From Meira nashicola (taxonomy: Eukaryota; Basidiomycota; Exobasidiomycetes; Exobasidiales; Brachybasidiaceae), in NCBI GenBank assembly GCA_001600355.1, contig BCJU01000002.1:1550001-1614000 (forward strand): a stretch of 64,000 nt of DNA, in the 5' to 3' direction. A model generated the notes under the pieces. That model made no database searches. It saw only the letters and a program-made list of their open reading frames with translations, and was not told the origin of the DNA. This document shows positions 48,651 to 57,747 of the stretch, piece after piece (the stretch's first letter is position 1; each line of letters opens with the position of its first letter). Made by a program: the position numbers and the translations under genes.

Positions 48651-49589
48651 ATGTCAGCCGAAAAAACATTATTGCCCAGCACTTTATTCGATTTAAAGGA
48701 TAGAGTTGCCCTAATTACGGGAGGCGGGTCTGGAATCGGATTAATGCAAGCACGTGGATTGAAAGATGCAGGATGCAAAGTGTATCTGATTGGAAGAAGA
48801 GAAGAAGTTTTAGAAAATGCTATAAAAGTTTACGGATTTGCAGGATATATTGAAGGAGATGTAACGAAAAAAGAAGATATTGAAAAAGCCGTAAAAGAAA
48901 TGGAATCAAAAGAAGGTAAAATTGATATTTTAATTTGTAATGCAGGTGGTTCAGGTCCAACGCATTATGGTGCAGATACATCTTTTCCTGATCATTCAAA
49001 CGATCCAGGACCAGGTGGAAAACTAGAAAAGATGAACCCAAAAGCATACAAAGATGAAATTCTAAAGAACAATTCTTTTGAAAATTGGAATGAATTATTT
49101 ATGATTAATACTCATCATATCCTCTTTGTTTCAATTGCATTTTTACCTTTATTAGCTAAAGGAAGTGAAGAAGCACAAGAAAGATCAAAGAAAGAAGGAA
49201 AGAGACCTTCAACATCAACTATCATCACAACAGGAAGTATTAGCGGTGTAGTTAAACAAGGACAAATGCATTACGCATATAACGCAAGTAAAGCCGCAGC
49301 CAATCATTTAACGAAAACGTTAGCATTCGAGATCACAACGACTACGACTGCTAAAGTAAGAATCAACGGCATTCTTCCAGGTGTGTTTCCAAGTTCTTTA
49401 ACGGCTGGTGGAATTGATGAAAAGAATCAATCCGATCTATCGGATAAGATGCCCACAATGAACGTGCCAGCAGGAAGGCCAGGTGAAACAGAAGATATGG
49501 CTCAACTTACACAATTCTTGGCTGCTTGTGAATATATGCACGGTCAAACAGTCATTTGCGACGGAGGTTTCACTTTAACAGCACCTTGA
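48651..49589 (+). CDS. short-chain dehydrogenase/reductase
   Basis: The 312-residue classical SDR has the cofactor motif TGGGSGIG (23-30), ICNAGG (strand beta4) and a catalytic Ser in TTGSISG. YAYNASKAA contains the Tyr-x3-Lys pair. RINGILPGVFPS follows, as is usual. It ends with the standard CDGGF near the C-terminus. An Arg after the beta2 strand (LIGRR) points to NADP(H) preference. An insertion after NAGG (about 100-140) lengthens the substrate loop. Substrate unknown. Single exon. Confidence 0.85.
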   Translation: MSAEKTLLPSTLFDLKDRVALITGGGSGIGLMQARGLKDAGCKVYLIGRREEVLENAIKVYGFAGYIEGDVTKKEDIEKAVKEMESKEGKIDILICNAGGSGPTHYGADTSFPDHSNDPGPGGKLEKMNPKAYKDEILKNNSFENWNELFMINTHHILFVSIAFLPLLAKGSEEAQERSKKEGKRPSTSTIITTGSISGVVKQGQMHYAYNASKAAANHLTKTLAFEITTTTTAKVRINGILPGVFPSSLTAGGIDEKNQSDLSDKMPTMNVPAGRPGETEDMAQLTQFLAACEYMHGQTVICDGGFTLTAP

Positions 49590-49704
49590 TTAATAGAACA
49601 AATAATGAATTGCAGTAAAATGTTTTCTAAAATACAAGATGCAATAAAATAAAAAATTATGATAGCAATCAATCCTCAACTTCACAGTGAACCGTGTCTC
49701 ATTA

Positions 49705-52700
49705 TTATTCATTTTTGGAGCCAGTTCCTGTTGCGGCAGCAAGTGATAATTGTGCTTTTGATGATTTTGGTCGTAATTGTGGAGGACGAGAAGCATTTAC
49801 TGAATTGCTCGTCACGGTATGAGTAGTAGTACTTTCAGCCGTTGGAGAAGTAGCGCCGAGTAAACTTCCAAATGCTTTTGTGACTGATTTTGTAGGAACC
49901 AGACTGCCGAGTAAACTACTTCCACTTGTATTAGTCGCCGCACTAGGACTTGTAGATAAAGTTGCATCAATAGAAGAAGCACGTAAGGATAAAGTTGATG
50001 GTGTAATAACACGCGATAATGCTGCTGGCGTTGGAGCAGTTGTTGCCATAAGACCAGACATCCTTGGCTTTTGCATTGGTGAAGAAGATTCTTCAGTTGA
50101 TCGAATTGGTTCATCATCCAAATATGTTGTATGCATTGAAGAATCACTCAAATTACGAGGTCGTAAAGTACGCGCTCGATTTGCATTACCATGATGAATA
50201 CTTATTTCATCGTCATCAACAATACGTGAAAGTCTACTACCTTGAAGGCTACTATTCGTTTGTTCAGAAGGCATTCTATTGCGTATGCCTCCTATCGAAT
50301 TAGTAAATTCTGTACTTCCTGCCATTGATCCAACAAATAATCCGCTCAAATTACGTGATTGTACTCTTGATAAACTTGGCTGTCTTCGAGTTGCTTGCGG
50401 TCTTGCATGACTAGGTAATTCATTAAATCCGGTTTGTTCAGGTTGTGGACTTGTTCCACGACTACCACTTCCTATAGAACCATTATTCTCCATACCATTT
50501 TGAATTTGTGCTTGTTCTGTAGCATGCATTCCTTTCACTTCAACGGCAACTGCGCTAGGTAAAACGGCAGCAGATGCATACGCTACTCCAGGTCTTTGCA
50601 CGTTGGATGCCGAAGAACGTTGAGCATTGTTTGGTCGAGCGTTGCCGGCATTCAAAGCAGAAAGACCTGCTGCTGCTGCGCTTGGGGTTGTTCCTTGTGT
50701 CGTATTAGATGAAGAACCTGAAGTGCTTGTAGTTCCAGGTAAGCCGGTTGTAGATAACAATTTACCAAACCATGCAGTTACACCTTTATCTTCGCTCATT
50801 TGTACGCCTAATTGTTCTTGCAAGATTCGTGATGCTTGTTGTGGTTGCATACTGATCTCATTAATCGTATTTCGCAATCTAGCCATTTCCATAAATAAAT
50901 CTTTGAATAACTTAATCAAAGCAAAGAATTCTTTACGTGCAACCAAACTGTCAGATTCAGCATTGAAACCTGAACGTTCATTACTCTTACCACTTGTACG
51001 AGAATGTAAAGAAATATTATCCACTTCACGACCTTTTGATTCACTGTCCATCGCTCGTCGGAAATGGTCTCGTAAGCCATCAATATCTCGTAAAATTCCA
51101 TTCACAGTCGTACGAGCTAAATGGCCGACATCACCTGCTAATTTCTGTCTCTGTAACCTTTTAGCCAAAGTGTCAACGTCTGCTGTCGATAATCGAGAGA
51201 ATAACCTTTGAATCATATCTACTAAAGCATTGAGCTGTGCTGTTCGTGTTTCACGTTTGATCGCAGAAGAAGTTGAAGATGCATTAGGTTGAAGTGCAAC
51301 GGTAGTCTTGCTGCTGAATTTGCTTCCGGCTAAATCAGTCTGTGAAGCCGCTTCGCTTGTCGTATCGGTCGAAATAGATCCAGGACCAGAAGGTAACATT
51401 GTATTCGCCATTTGAGGTGAAAGTAGTGAAGGAGTTTGATGTCCGTCTGTATAAGATGCTGATCTAGAACTTGAAACTTTTCGATCAATTGGAGACGGAT
51501 GTCCGTGTCTGATGTCTACAATTTCATCCGCAAAAGGTACTGGAGCGGTTCCGTGTAAATCAGATATACGTAAAGGCGCACTAACATCATGTGATGTATT
51601 AGCAGAAGAAAAGACGAAATCATCCTTTTGACTTAGATCTTCGCGTAATTGTGCAACTTCTTCATTTCGACTTTCGAGTAATTCTTTCATCTGTCGTAAT
51701 TCTTGAGTCAAAGCATCATTAGCTGAAACCAAAGATACCATCCAATCACCACCTTCTCCTTCTATGGGATTCTCTCTTTGTACTGCATTATTCTGTCCGA
51801 ATCGTGCTTCTACCAACTTTCGCACTTCTTCTTTCCTCCTCATCCTCTCCTCTTCAGTGAGCTCCTTTCTGCTTCCTTCCACTTTTGCTATTCTCAACTG
51901 TCCATTCAGATCTTCGGTCATCCTTTCAGAACGTTTGAGTCTCGCTTTGCTTTGTTCAGCTTGCTTTCTTTCCTCTGTTAATTCTTGACGTAGATCTTCC
52001 AATTCTTTTTCTGCTCGTTCCAACTTAGCCTCTAAGCCTGAATTACGTGCATGTGATCCTCGTGCTTTTGCCAGATCTCTTCTACCCTCCTCAATCTCTC
52101 TCACAAGAGCACGATTGGACGCCTCGCATGCTTCTAAATTTAGCTCACTTTGCTCTAATCGTTTTTCTAATTGAGCAGCTTCTTTGATTGATGATGTAAG
52201 CTTTTTCATCATTGAATCAAGTCTTGTTCCATGCTCTTCTTGTTTATGTCCTAATTCAGCTTGTAATGCATCACTTCTCCTTAGCAAAGCCTGTCCGATT
52301 TGTGCTGCTAAACGTAAATCGCTTTCCATTTGACTCCATTCTCGTGTTGCCCTTCGAGCACGTTTGCATCTTCTCGTCCCTCTTCCGCAACAACATGTAC
52401 AACGTACTCTTACTGAATGTCTCGAAGGGTCATCATTTGCCAATAGACCATAGGGTGATTGTGAAGGAGAAAGTGTTGGTGACATTCTTGCTTCATCCGG
52501 ATCGCCAACCGAGGAGGCTTCATAGCTATACTGACTCATAGTGTCAACATCTGCTGCAGATCGAGCAGCATCGGCACTTAGGCTTGCCATACTACTTCGT
52601 ATCCGTAATTGATTGTTTTGGCTAGAGGAAGATTCGCCATTATTGTCTCCTAAGACCCTTGAGCTGACCCCTCGGAAACTGCTTGCGCCATCCCCACGAA

Positions 52701-52992
52701 CGTGCGTTCTCTCTCGCTCTGTACGCCATTCTGCAATAATTCTTGTGAAATCATCAATAGTTCTTGATTGTTGTATTATACTTGATTCAAGATCTGCGAT
52801 ATCCTCATCATCTGCATCGTCCATTTTCATTTCCGGTGGTCCAATGCTAAAGTCGTGTTCTTCTGAATTTGAGGGTTTGTGAAGAGATGTTGCAATTCCA
52901 TTTTGCGTCCTTCTTTTTGCAGGACTATACTGAAATGATTTTGTTGGGCTCGTATTGCCTTGGTTTGAGTCGATGGTTTCCACGTTTGCCAT
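49705..52992 (-). CDS. large coiled-coil protein with CC1-box-like (HAP1/TRAK/BICD-type) motif
   Basis: No fungal family recognised with certainty. I take the ATG at 52992 (MANVETID, 1,095 residues); the frame upstream has no ATG. An acidic N-terminus contains a short helix (about 66-94). Next come a cysteine/arginine cluster, RCTCCCGRGTRRC (197-209), and immediately LRLAAQIGQALLRRSDALQ (about 226-244). The AAxxG within a helix start is the CC1-box pattern of dynein adaptors such as BICD2, HAP1, TRAK and Spindly. Heptad coiled coil follows to about 475, then a disordered stretch. A second helical region (about 595-735) contains LFMEM (699-703), similar to the Spindly motif. The rest is Ser/Thr-rich and disordered. 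A dynein/dynactin cargo adaptor or polarity scaffold is an inference. Confidence 0.65.
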   Translation of the reverse strand: MANVETIDSNQGNTSPTKSFQYSPAKRRTQNGIATSLHKPSNSEEHDFSIGPPEMKMDDADDEDIADLESSIIQQSRTIDDFTRIIAEWRTERERTHVRGDGASSFRGVSSRVLGDNNGESSSSQNNQLRIRSSMASLSADAARSAADVDTMSQYSYEASSVGDPDEARMSPTLSPSQSPYGLLANDDPSRHSVRVRCTCCCGRGTRRCKRARRATREWSQMESDLRLAAQIGQALLRRSDALQAELGHKQEEHGTRLDSMMKKLTSSIKEAAQLEKRLEQSELNLEACEASNRALVREIEEGRRDLAKARGSHARNSGLEAKLERAEKELEDLRQELTEERKQAEQSKARLKRSERMTEDLNGQLRIAKVEGSRKELTEEERMRRKEEVRKLVEARFGQNNAVQRENPIEGEGGDWMVSLVSANDALTQELRQMKELLESRNEEVAQLREDLSQKDDFVFSSANTSHDVSAPLRISDLHGTAPVPFADEIVDIRHGHPSPIDRKVSSSRSASYTDGHQTPSLLSPQMANTMLPSGPGSISTDTTSEAASQTDLAGSKFSSKTTVALQPNASSTSSAIKRETRTAQLNALVDMIQRLFSRLSTADVDTLAKRLQRQKLAGDVGHLARTTVNGILRDIDGLRDHFRRAMDSESKGREVDNISLHSRTSGKSNERSGFNAESDSLVARKEFFALIKLFKDLFMEMARLRNTINEISMQPQQASRILQEQLGVQMSEDKGVTAWFGKLLSTTGLPGTTSTSGSSSNTTQGTTPSAAAAGLSALNAGNARPNNAQRSSASNVQRPGVAYASAAVLPSAVAVEVKGMHATEQAQIQNGMENNGSIGSGSRGTSPQPEQTGFNELPSHARPQATRRQPSLSRVQSRNLSGLFVGSMAGSTEFTNSIGGIRNRMPSEQTNSSLQGSRLSRIVDDDEISIHHGNANRARTLRPRNLSDSSMHTTYLDDEPIRSTEESSSPMQKPRMSGLMATTAPTPAALSRVITPSTLSLRASSIDATLSTSPSAATNTSGSSLLGSLVPTKSVTKAFGSLLGATSPTAESTTTHTVTSNSVNASRPPQLRPKSSKAQLSLAAATGTGSKNE

Positions 52993-53565
52993 CTTGTCAT
53001 GCAATTGTTTCGAGTTGATTTAATTTGCAGAAACAACCAGCATTGCTATTTTTGAATTGCTGAGTCCAGAGGACGGAAAGTGTCAATCAAGCTGATCAAG
53101 GACGAAACGCTTTCGAAGTGGACTGACGATGGTGGTCGTACCTAATACAAAATTTCTCCAAATGAAGATGAGGTGTTTATATTGAACGGAGCAAAAACGC
53201 CCATTAAACTTCCGCGGCCGTTCTGCCCGCTGTGCAGTGCATATGCTTGCTTCTCTTACACTGTATCAAGGAAACATCAAAAAAAAACAAGCCTAAAAAT
53301 TAGGAGAACAACCTAAAGTCCAACACGGGGGCACTTTCGCCCGAATCCGTTCCGAAATAAACACACACGCGTAAGGTGTACAAATCTTTACCGTATCCTA
53401 CGAGCATAAGTGAGTGTTGTTTGTGTTTCTTAACTGTAAAGAACATACCAAGTGTGCATACCTGTCAAAAGAAAAAACATTGGCGTTGCTTAAGCGAGAA
53501 AGCCAAAGTGCATATACTCAAGTGTCTGATTCCTTCTCTCGTCATACTATGTACACAAGGTGAGG
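52993..53565. other. divergent promoter region, coiled-coil protein / AlkB-like
   Basis: 573 bp. CCGCGGCCG at about 53212-53220 and A-rich 53278-53288. No gene seen. Confidence 0.5.
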
Positions 53566-54432
53566 ATGCAAAGAGCAAATAATGATGATGATGATGAAGC
53601 AGAGTTGGATTCATCATCACCATTGTTTACTCCAGAGAGCTCACCATCACCTTCTATAAAGAAGAAAAAATCAAAAGATGAACAATCAATAAAAGTATCA
53701 TTTCAACAAGCACCTTTTTATGTTTCAGGTTTATTTCATTTTAACCAATTCTTATCATCAAAAGAATGTCAAGAAATTGTGGAAAATGTGATAGGTTGTA
53801 ACTATTTTAATATAAATCAAGGTCGTGATCAAGCTGTTCTTTTTGGTTTGCGTAATAAGAATAATCAACATGAAAGCAGCCAATCAAACGGAGGATTGCC
53901 TGATTGGGCACAAATGTTATTAAAATTAATCGAAGAACGCTTAAGAGTAGCATACAAAGATGAAATAGATAAAGATACAATCGATATCTTGTATAACCCA
54001 TTCATCCAATCCGATACAGAATATACAAGACAGATGATCTTAAACATTTATACACCCGGTCAAGGAATTGCAGATCATATAGATATACCGCATAGATTCT
54101 TAGATGGTATAATGATTTTATCTTTTGGCAGTGGCATTTCGATGAACTTTGCTCCGGCAAATAAAAATCAAGAAGATGAATCGTTTAGCTTATATTTACA
54201 ACCCGGTTCCATTTGTATTCTTACAGGTAAAAGTCGTTGGGAATGGACACACGGTATTACTCCACAAACATACGATCTTGTGTATGATAAACAGACAGAT
54301 CACATACATAAAATTGAAAGGAGTCCACGTTTCAGCATTACTATCAGATGGCTCAAAATTCAGCCAGAATCAAATTATAACCTAAATAACAATGATGACG
54401 TAGCACAATCAAATCTTCGAAGTCATAATTAA
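53566..54432 (+). CDS. AlkB-family Fe(II)/2-oxoglutarate dioxygenase (ALKBH8-like fold)
   Basis: The 288-residue protein has the jelly-roll 2OG-oxygenase core. Iron ligands are His171 and Asp173 (HID in GIADHIDIP) and His229 (WTHGI), and the 2-oxoglutarate-binding arginines lie in SPRFSITIRW (Arg255/Arg261). The strand NIYTPGQGI and the phrase LYLQPGSICILTGKSRW fit AlkB homologues of the ALKBH8/ALKBH4-7 branch. These demethylate or hydroxylate RNA, DNA or protein. There is no RRM or methyltransferase domain, so it is not full ALKBH8. The first 40 residues are acidic and disordered. I use the ATG at 53566. Tail-to-tail with the next gene, 91 bp apart. Confidence 0.85.
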   Translation: MQRANNDDDDEAELDSSSPLFTPESSPSPSIKKKKSKDEQSIKVSFQQAPFYVSGLFHFNQFLSSKECQEIVENVIGCNYFNINQGRDQAVLFGLRNKNNQHESSQSNGGLPDWAQMLLKLIEERLRVAYKDEIDKDTIDILYNPFIQSDTEYTRQMILNIYTPGQGIADHIDIPHRFLDGIMILSFGSGISMNFAPANKNQEDESFSLYLQPGSICILTGKSRWEWTHGITPQTYDLVYDKQTDHIHKIERSPRFSITIRWLKIQPESNYNLNNNDDVAQSNLRSHN

Positions 54433-54523
54433 ATCTGAAATTGTAACACTACTCAATCTGTATTATATACATGAATAAAAAGATGATAAGAAAAGATTAA
54501 GAAATTTGAGACATGCCTGATTA

Positions 54524-55555
54524 TTAAATGGATGAGGATGTTGAAGTTTTTTCGTCTTCGTCAAACGAATCTTCGTCTTCACGGAGATGCGTCGTTTCCT
54601 CTGATGCTTCATTAAAGTGCACCCTTCGGTCCGATTTATATGGATGTTCCCCACCGTGTCGGCTATGGTGAGAATGATGATATTGAGGATGATCAGGTCC
54701 AAGAGAGCTTCCCGGCCAGGCCTCATGATCGTGTTCTGGTGGTCCATTCGTTACTCTTGCTCGTAAAGATTCATGTAGGGAAGTTTGCCATCTTGCCATT
54801 CTACGTTTACGTAATTTGACATGCATAACAGTCAAGAGGAATGCTGCAAGTGCACAGTAAAGCAAGATACCAAAAGTTTGTGAGAAGGCGATAGGTAAAT
54901 AAAGAATATGACCGATGACGCTCAACAAAGTTGCAATAGGTTGTGGTAAAGCAGCAACGGCTTTTTGTAAAGATTGAGAAACTTTTTCGCTATGTAACCA
55001 TAACATAGACAAACCGAAAAAGATCGTAAAACGTGCCAACACTTTACGGAAAAGTTTTCTCTTGTGTCTTCTGCAACGATTTTTACCTCCCATACCACGA
55101 CCTCGGCGACAACCACGATCGCCAAATGGACGGAAACCTCTACTAGCACACGGATGCATATTTTCTTGACTAATCACTTCTTGATTCGTTGAGGTTGATT
55201 GATGATTAGCAAGATTTGGTCGAATTGATTGTTGATCAAAAATCGTTGACGGTCTTGCTAATTGTTCGTTTTGTTGAACTTGGTCGTCTTGTCTATGATT
55301 TGTCCAAAATCTATGAGCTCTTGATGGTTCAGAGATGTAACTCTGCTCTTGTGAGCTTTGATTGCTCGAAAAAGGTAATTCGTAATCTACACCAGGTACA
55401 GGCAGACGATATGGCGGAGGGGGCGTTCCTTGATTGGATTCAAGATCCGAATCTTGCTGTTGTTGTTCTTGACGACGTTGATTACGGCGACCACTTACAG
55501 CTTCAATTTCTTTTGCAGCTGAAGTTGAGATAGAAGAACCTGGAAGGAGTACCAT
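54524..55555 (-). CDS. two-TM protein with His/Asp-rich C-terminus, unknown function
   Basis: Family not recognised. From the ATG at 55555 (MVLLPGSSIS, 343 residues) the N-terminal half is Gln/Asn-rich and disordered with a PPPPYRLP motif, a possible WW or SH3 ligand. A basic patch, RGCRRGRGMGGKNRCRRHKRK (about 147-167, 21 residues, key Arg/Lys), precedes two hydrophobic segments at about 173-190 and 200-240. The C-terminus is His-rich (HHSHHSRHGGEH) and then acidic. This suggests a membrane protein with cytosolic tails. A TATATAAAT element about 40-50 bp upstream supports the start. Confidence 0.6.
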   Translation of the reverse strand: MVLLPGSSISTSAAKEIEAVSGRRNQRRQEQQQQDSDLESNQGTPPPPYRLPVPGVDYELPFSSNQSSQEQSYISEPSRAHRFWTNHRQDDQVQQNEQLARPSTIFDQQSIRPNLANHQSTSTNQEVISQENMHPCASRGFRPFGDRGCRRGRGMGGKNRCRRHKRKLFRKVLARFTIFFGLSMLWLHSEKVSQSLQKAVAALPQPIATLLSVIGHILYLPIAFSQTFGILLYCALAAFLLTVMHVKLRKRRMARWQTSLHESLRARVTNGPPEHDHEAWPGSSLGPDHPQYHHSHHSRHGGEHPYKSDRRVHFNEASEETTHLREDEDSFDEDEKTSTSSSI

Positions 55556-56160
55556 GACGAAAGACAAAATATCCAAAAGTTAGGGTCGATACAAGATTTA
55601 TATAAGTTTCGAGAGAGGGAGTTGATCTTTGGAAATCTCTAAAGGGACGCGCGTATACATATGAAAGGAACAGCAAAACTTGTTCTGCTTCTATTAGGGC
55701 TGAAGTGCACAAATTAGCCCTTCGATCGCGAAAGAGGGACAATAGATATAGAAAGACAAACGTCACCAAAGAGGACGACGATTGTTGTACAGAGGCAGAG
55801 GAGATGATGACACTCGTTCTTGCATATTGCCAAAAGCAGTGCTCAGCATTTGGCCCGAGCTCTACTGCCACGAGTACGCACTACTTTTCGGCGCAGCGCT
55901 GCGCTACGCAATTACCCCTTCCTTCATTTGAGCTGCTGAGCCTAATATTCATACACAGCCGGCGTATTTCACGGCAACTCCTCATTTAGGCGTAAAAGTT
56001 GAAAAGGAACAGAAAAATGAAACAAGGTCATAATTAAAATTGATGCTACAGATACAGATCAAGAGATGCAAATAGCTAAAAAGAGGCAATATGTGGTTTT
56101 ATTGAGAAAGTGAAGGATAGAAGCAGAGAAGGGAAGCAAGAGCGGGAAAAGTAGATTCTT
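55556..56160. other. intergenic region with TATA-like element and GC palindrome
   Basis: 605 bp. TATATAAAT on the minus strand at 55597-55605 and a GCGCAGCGCTGCGC palindrome at 55891-55904. The longer minus-strand ORF at 55503-55871 overlaps the neighbour's start and has no family features. Confidence 0.5.
55890..55908. repeat. GC-rich palindromic element
   Basis: GGCGCAGCGCTGCGCTACG, a near-perfect palindrome around GCGCAGCGCTGCGC, sharing the core found at 14111, 29554, 58606 and 61782. Confidence 0.65.
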
Positions 56161-57747
56161 CTAAACGGCATTATTTGCGCAAGTGAAAGGACTTTTGACA
56201 CTTCCAGTTGCGTAACTTTGAATGATTGCTTCTACACTTGTATACGTACCAGGACCAAAGATAAACAATCCAGCAAGAGCAAGGAAGATATTAAAGAGTG
56301 TTTCCAATTTACGCGTAAGCTTTTGTCCTTTCCATAATTTACCGTAATTCAATTCACGATAAGCTGCTGCCCAAAAGATGAAACCGAACCAACCATCGAA
56401 CAAAGCACTCATCAAACTGAGCAAGACACCAAAGAATGGAACAGCTTCACCGATAACCCAACCAAAAATCCAAGTAGATGCACAACATAAAGTCCAAATC
56501 GTCCATCCTTTAACTGTGTTATGATTATAATGACGAGTTCCAAACGTAATTCTGTGGAACAAGTATTTGACAACAACAGCGGCATAAATCACACCAATAA
56601 TAATCGTTGTTGGTAAAACGAAAGCGAATGAAATCTTTTTGAAAATTGGACCCAAATTGGCAACGGCAGGTGTTTGAGTATATTGACCGCAATAATAGTA
56701 AACCACGATTCCGGTCAAAGTGAACAAGACGAATTCAGCAATAGTGACTGCATAAAGTGCTTTGGGGAAATCTTCTGGATTTTTCATTTCAGCAATAAAA
56801 CTTGGGTAACAAATTTGACCTACCCAAGTGAAAACGATGTTAAGGAAAGCATTGAAACCATCAACGAATGTCGTACCTTCGGGAGCAAAAGCTGTAATTC
56901 GTACTGGCTCAGCAGGATCAAATCCGGCAGGTTCTTTTCCTTGAATACCCGTAAAGATAAGCACGAGAAGGATTGCAATGCCCATAGAGATTGCAGAAAC
57001 AATGCCCATCATTGCAACGTTTTCCATCTTACGCGGTAAAGTGAGAAGGAAACAAATGATCATAATCACGATACTGAACACGAGCGTACATGTTCCATGT
57101 TCGGATAAAACGTTTAAGATTTCACTTCCGGTCAATGTATGCAGTCCTTGAATGAAGGTATTGTTGAGAATGAGAGCGATAGCGGTTAATTCGTATGCGA
57201 TCCATGTCTTTCCGAATAATTGGTAACCGAAATCGGCAATGTGCAACATATGAGGATGCAACATACAATAACGCCATAAAGTCATGGATGTGTACAAGGC
57301 GATAGCTCCCATTCCCAATGTTGCTAGAATTCCACCCGCCATTCCCAAAGTCTTGAATGCCCATGGGAAACTCAAAATGGCCAAACAAACGTATTCTCCA
57401 AACAGAATTGCGGCACATTTTTGCCATGACATTGTTCTATATTGAATATCACCTTCATTTTGATGAGCCAAAACGACGTCAACTTTTGCTACGTCATCGG
57501 ATCCGATACCATCGATACCTGCTGCTTTGCTTGCTGCTTTTTCCAATTTAGCTCCATCGATGGCGGAAGATTCAGTCTTTTCGGCGGGAATACCTCCTCC
57601 TGCAACGGTATCAGGATGACCTTGTGGTGCACCGCTTACCGAACCGGAACGGGAAGAGAGTGAACTACTCTCTTGGTCAACGCTGCCTGAACGGCGTTCA
57701 TGTGTGATGCCGACCGAACGTCTGGCTCGGGCTAAGATTGCGGACAT
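56161..57747 (-). CDS. AAAP-family amino acid permease, MTR-like
   Basis: The 528-residue protein matches fungal neutral/aromatic amino acid permeases (Neurospora MTR type, Aa_trans family). About 11 TM segments start at SWQKCAAILFGEYVCLAILS (about 103-122), the helix 1 signature with the unwound substrate site, and continue to residue 505. The 100-residue cytosolic N-terminus is Ser-rich and carries MSAILARARRSVG; such tails mediate regulated turnover. It is a proton-coupled transporter by family. The sequence ALYAVTIAEF and PSFIAEMKNPEDF in the centre is typical. Substrate preference is unproven. First ATG, single exon. Confidence 0.9.
   Translation of the reverse strand: MSAILARARRSVGITHERRSGSVDQESSSLSSRSGSVSGAPQGHPDTVAGGGIPAEKTESSAIDGAKLEKAASKAAGIDGIGSDDVAKVDVVLAHQNEGDIQYRTMSWQKCAAILFGEYVCLAILSFPWAFKTLGMAGGILATLGMGAIALYTSMTLWRYCMLHPHMLHIADFGYQLFGKTWIAYELTAIALILNNTFIQGLHTLTGSEILNVLSEHGTCTLVFSIVIMIICFLLTLPRKMENVAMMGIVSAISMGIAILLVLIFTGIQGKEPAGFDPAEPVRITAFAPEGTTFVDGFNAFLNIVFTWVGQICYPSFIAEMKNPEDFPKALYAVTIAEFVLFTLTGIVVYYYCGQYTQTPAVANLGPIFKKISFAFVLPTTIIIGVIYAAVVVKYLFHRITFGTRHYNHNTVKGWTIWTLCCASTWIFGWVIGEAVPFFGVLLSLMSALFDGWFGFIFWAAAYRELNYGKLWKGQKLTRKLETLFNIFLALAGLFIFGPGTYTSVEAIIQSYATGSVKSPFTCANNAV

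Noticed and set aside
55503..55871. Possible 5' exon of the two-TM His-rich protein
   Set aside because: I see no in-phase donor joining it; a TATA-like element lies between it and the ATG at 55555, so it is more likely promoter.
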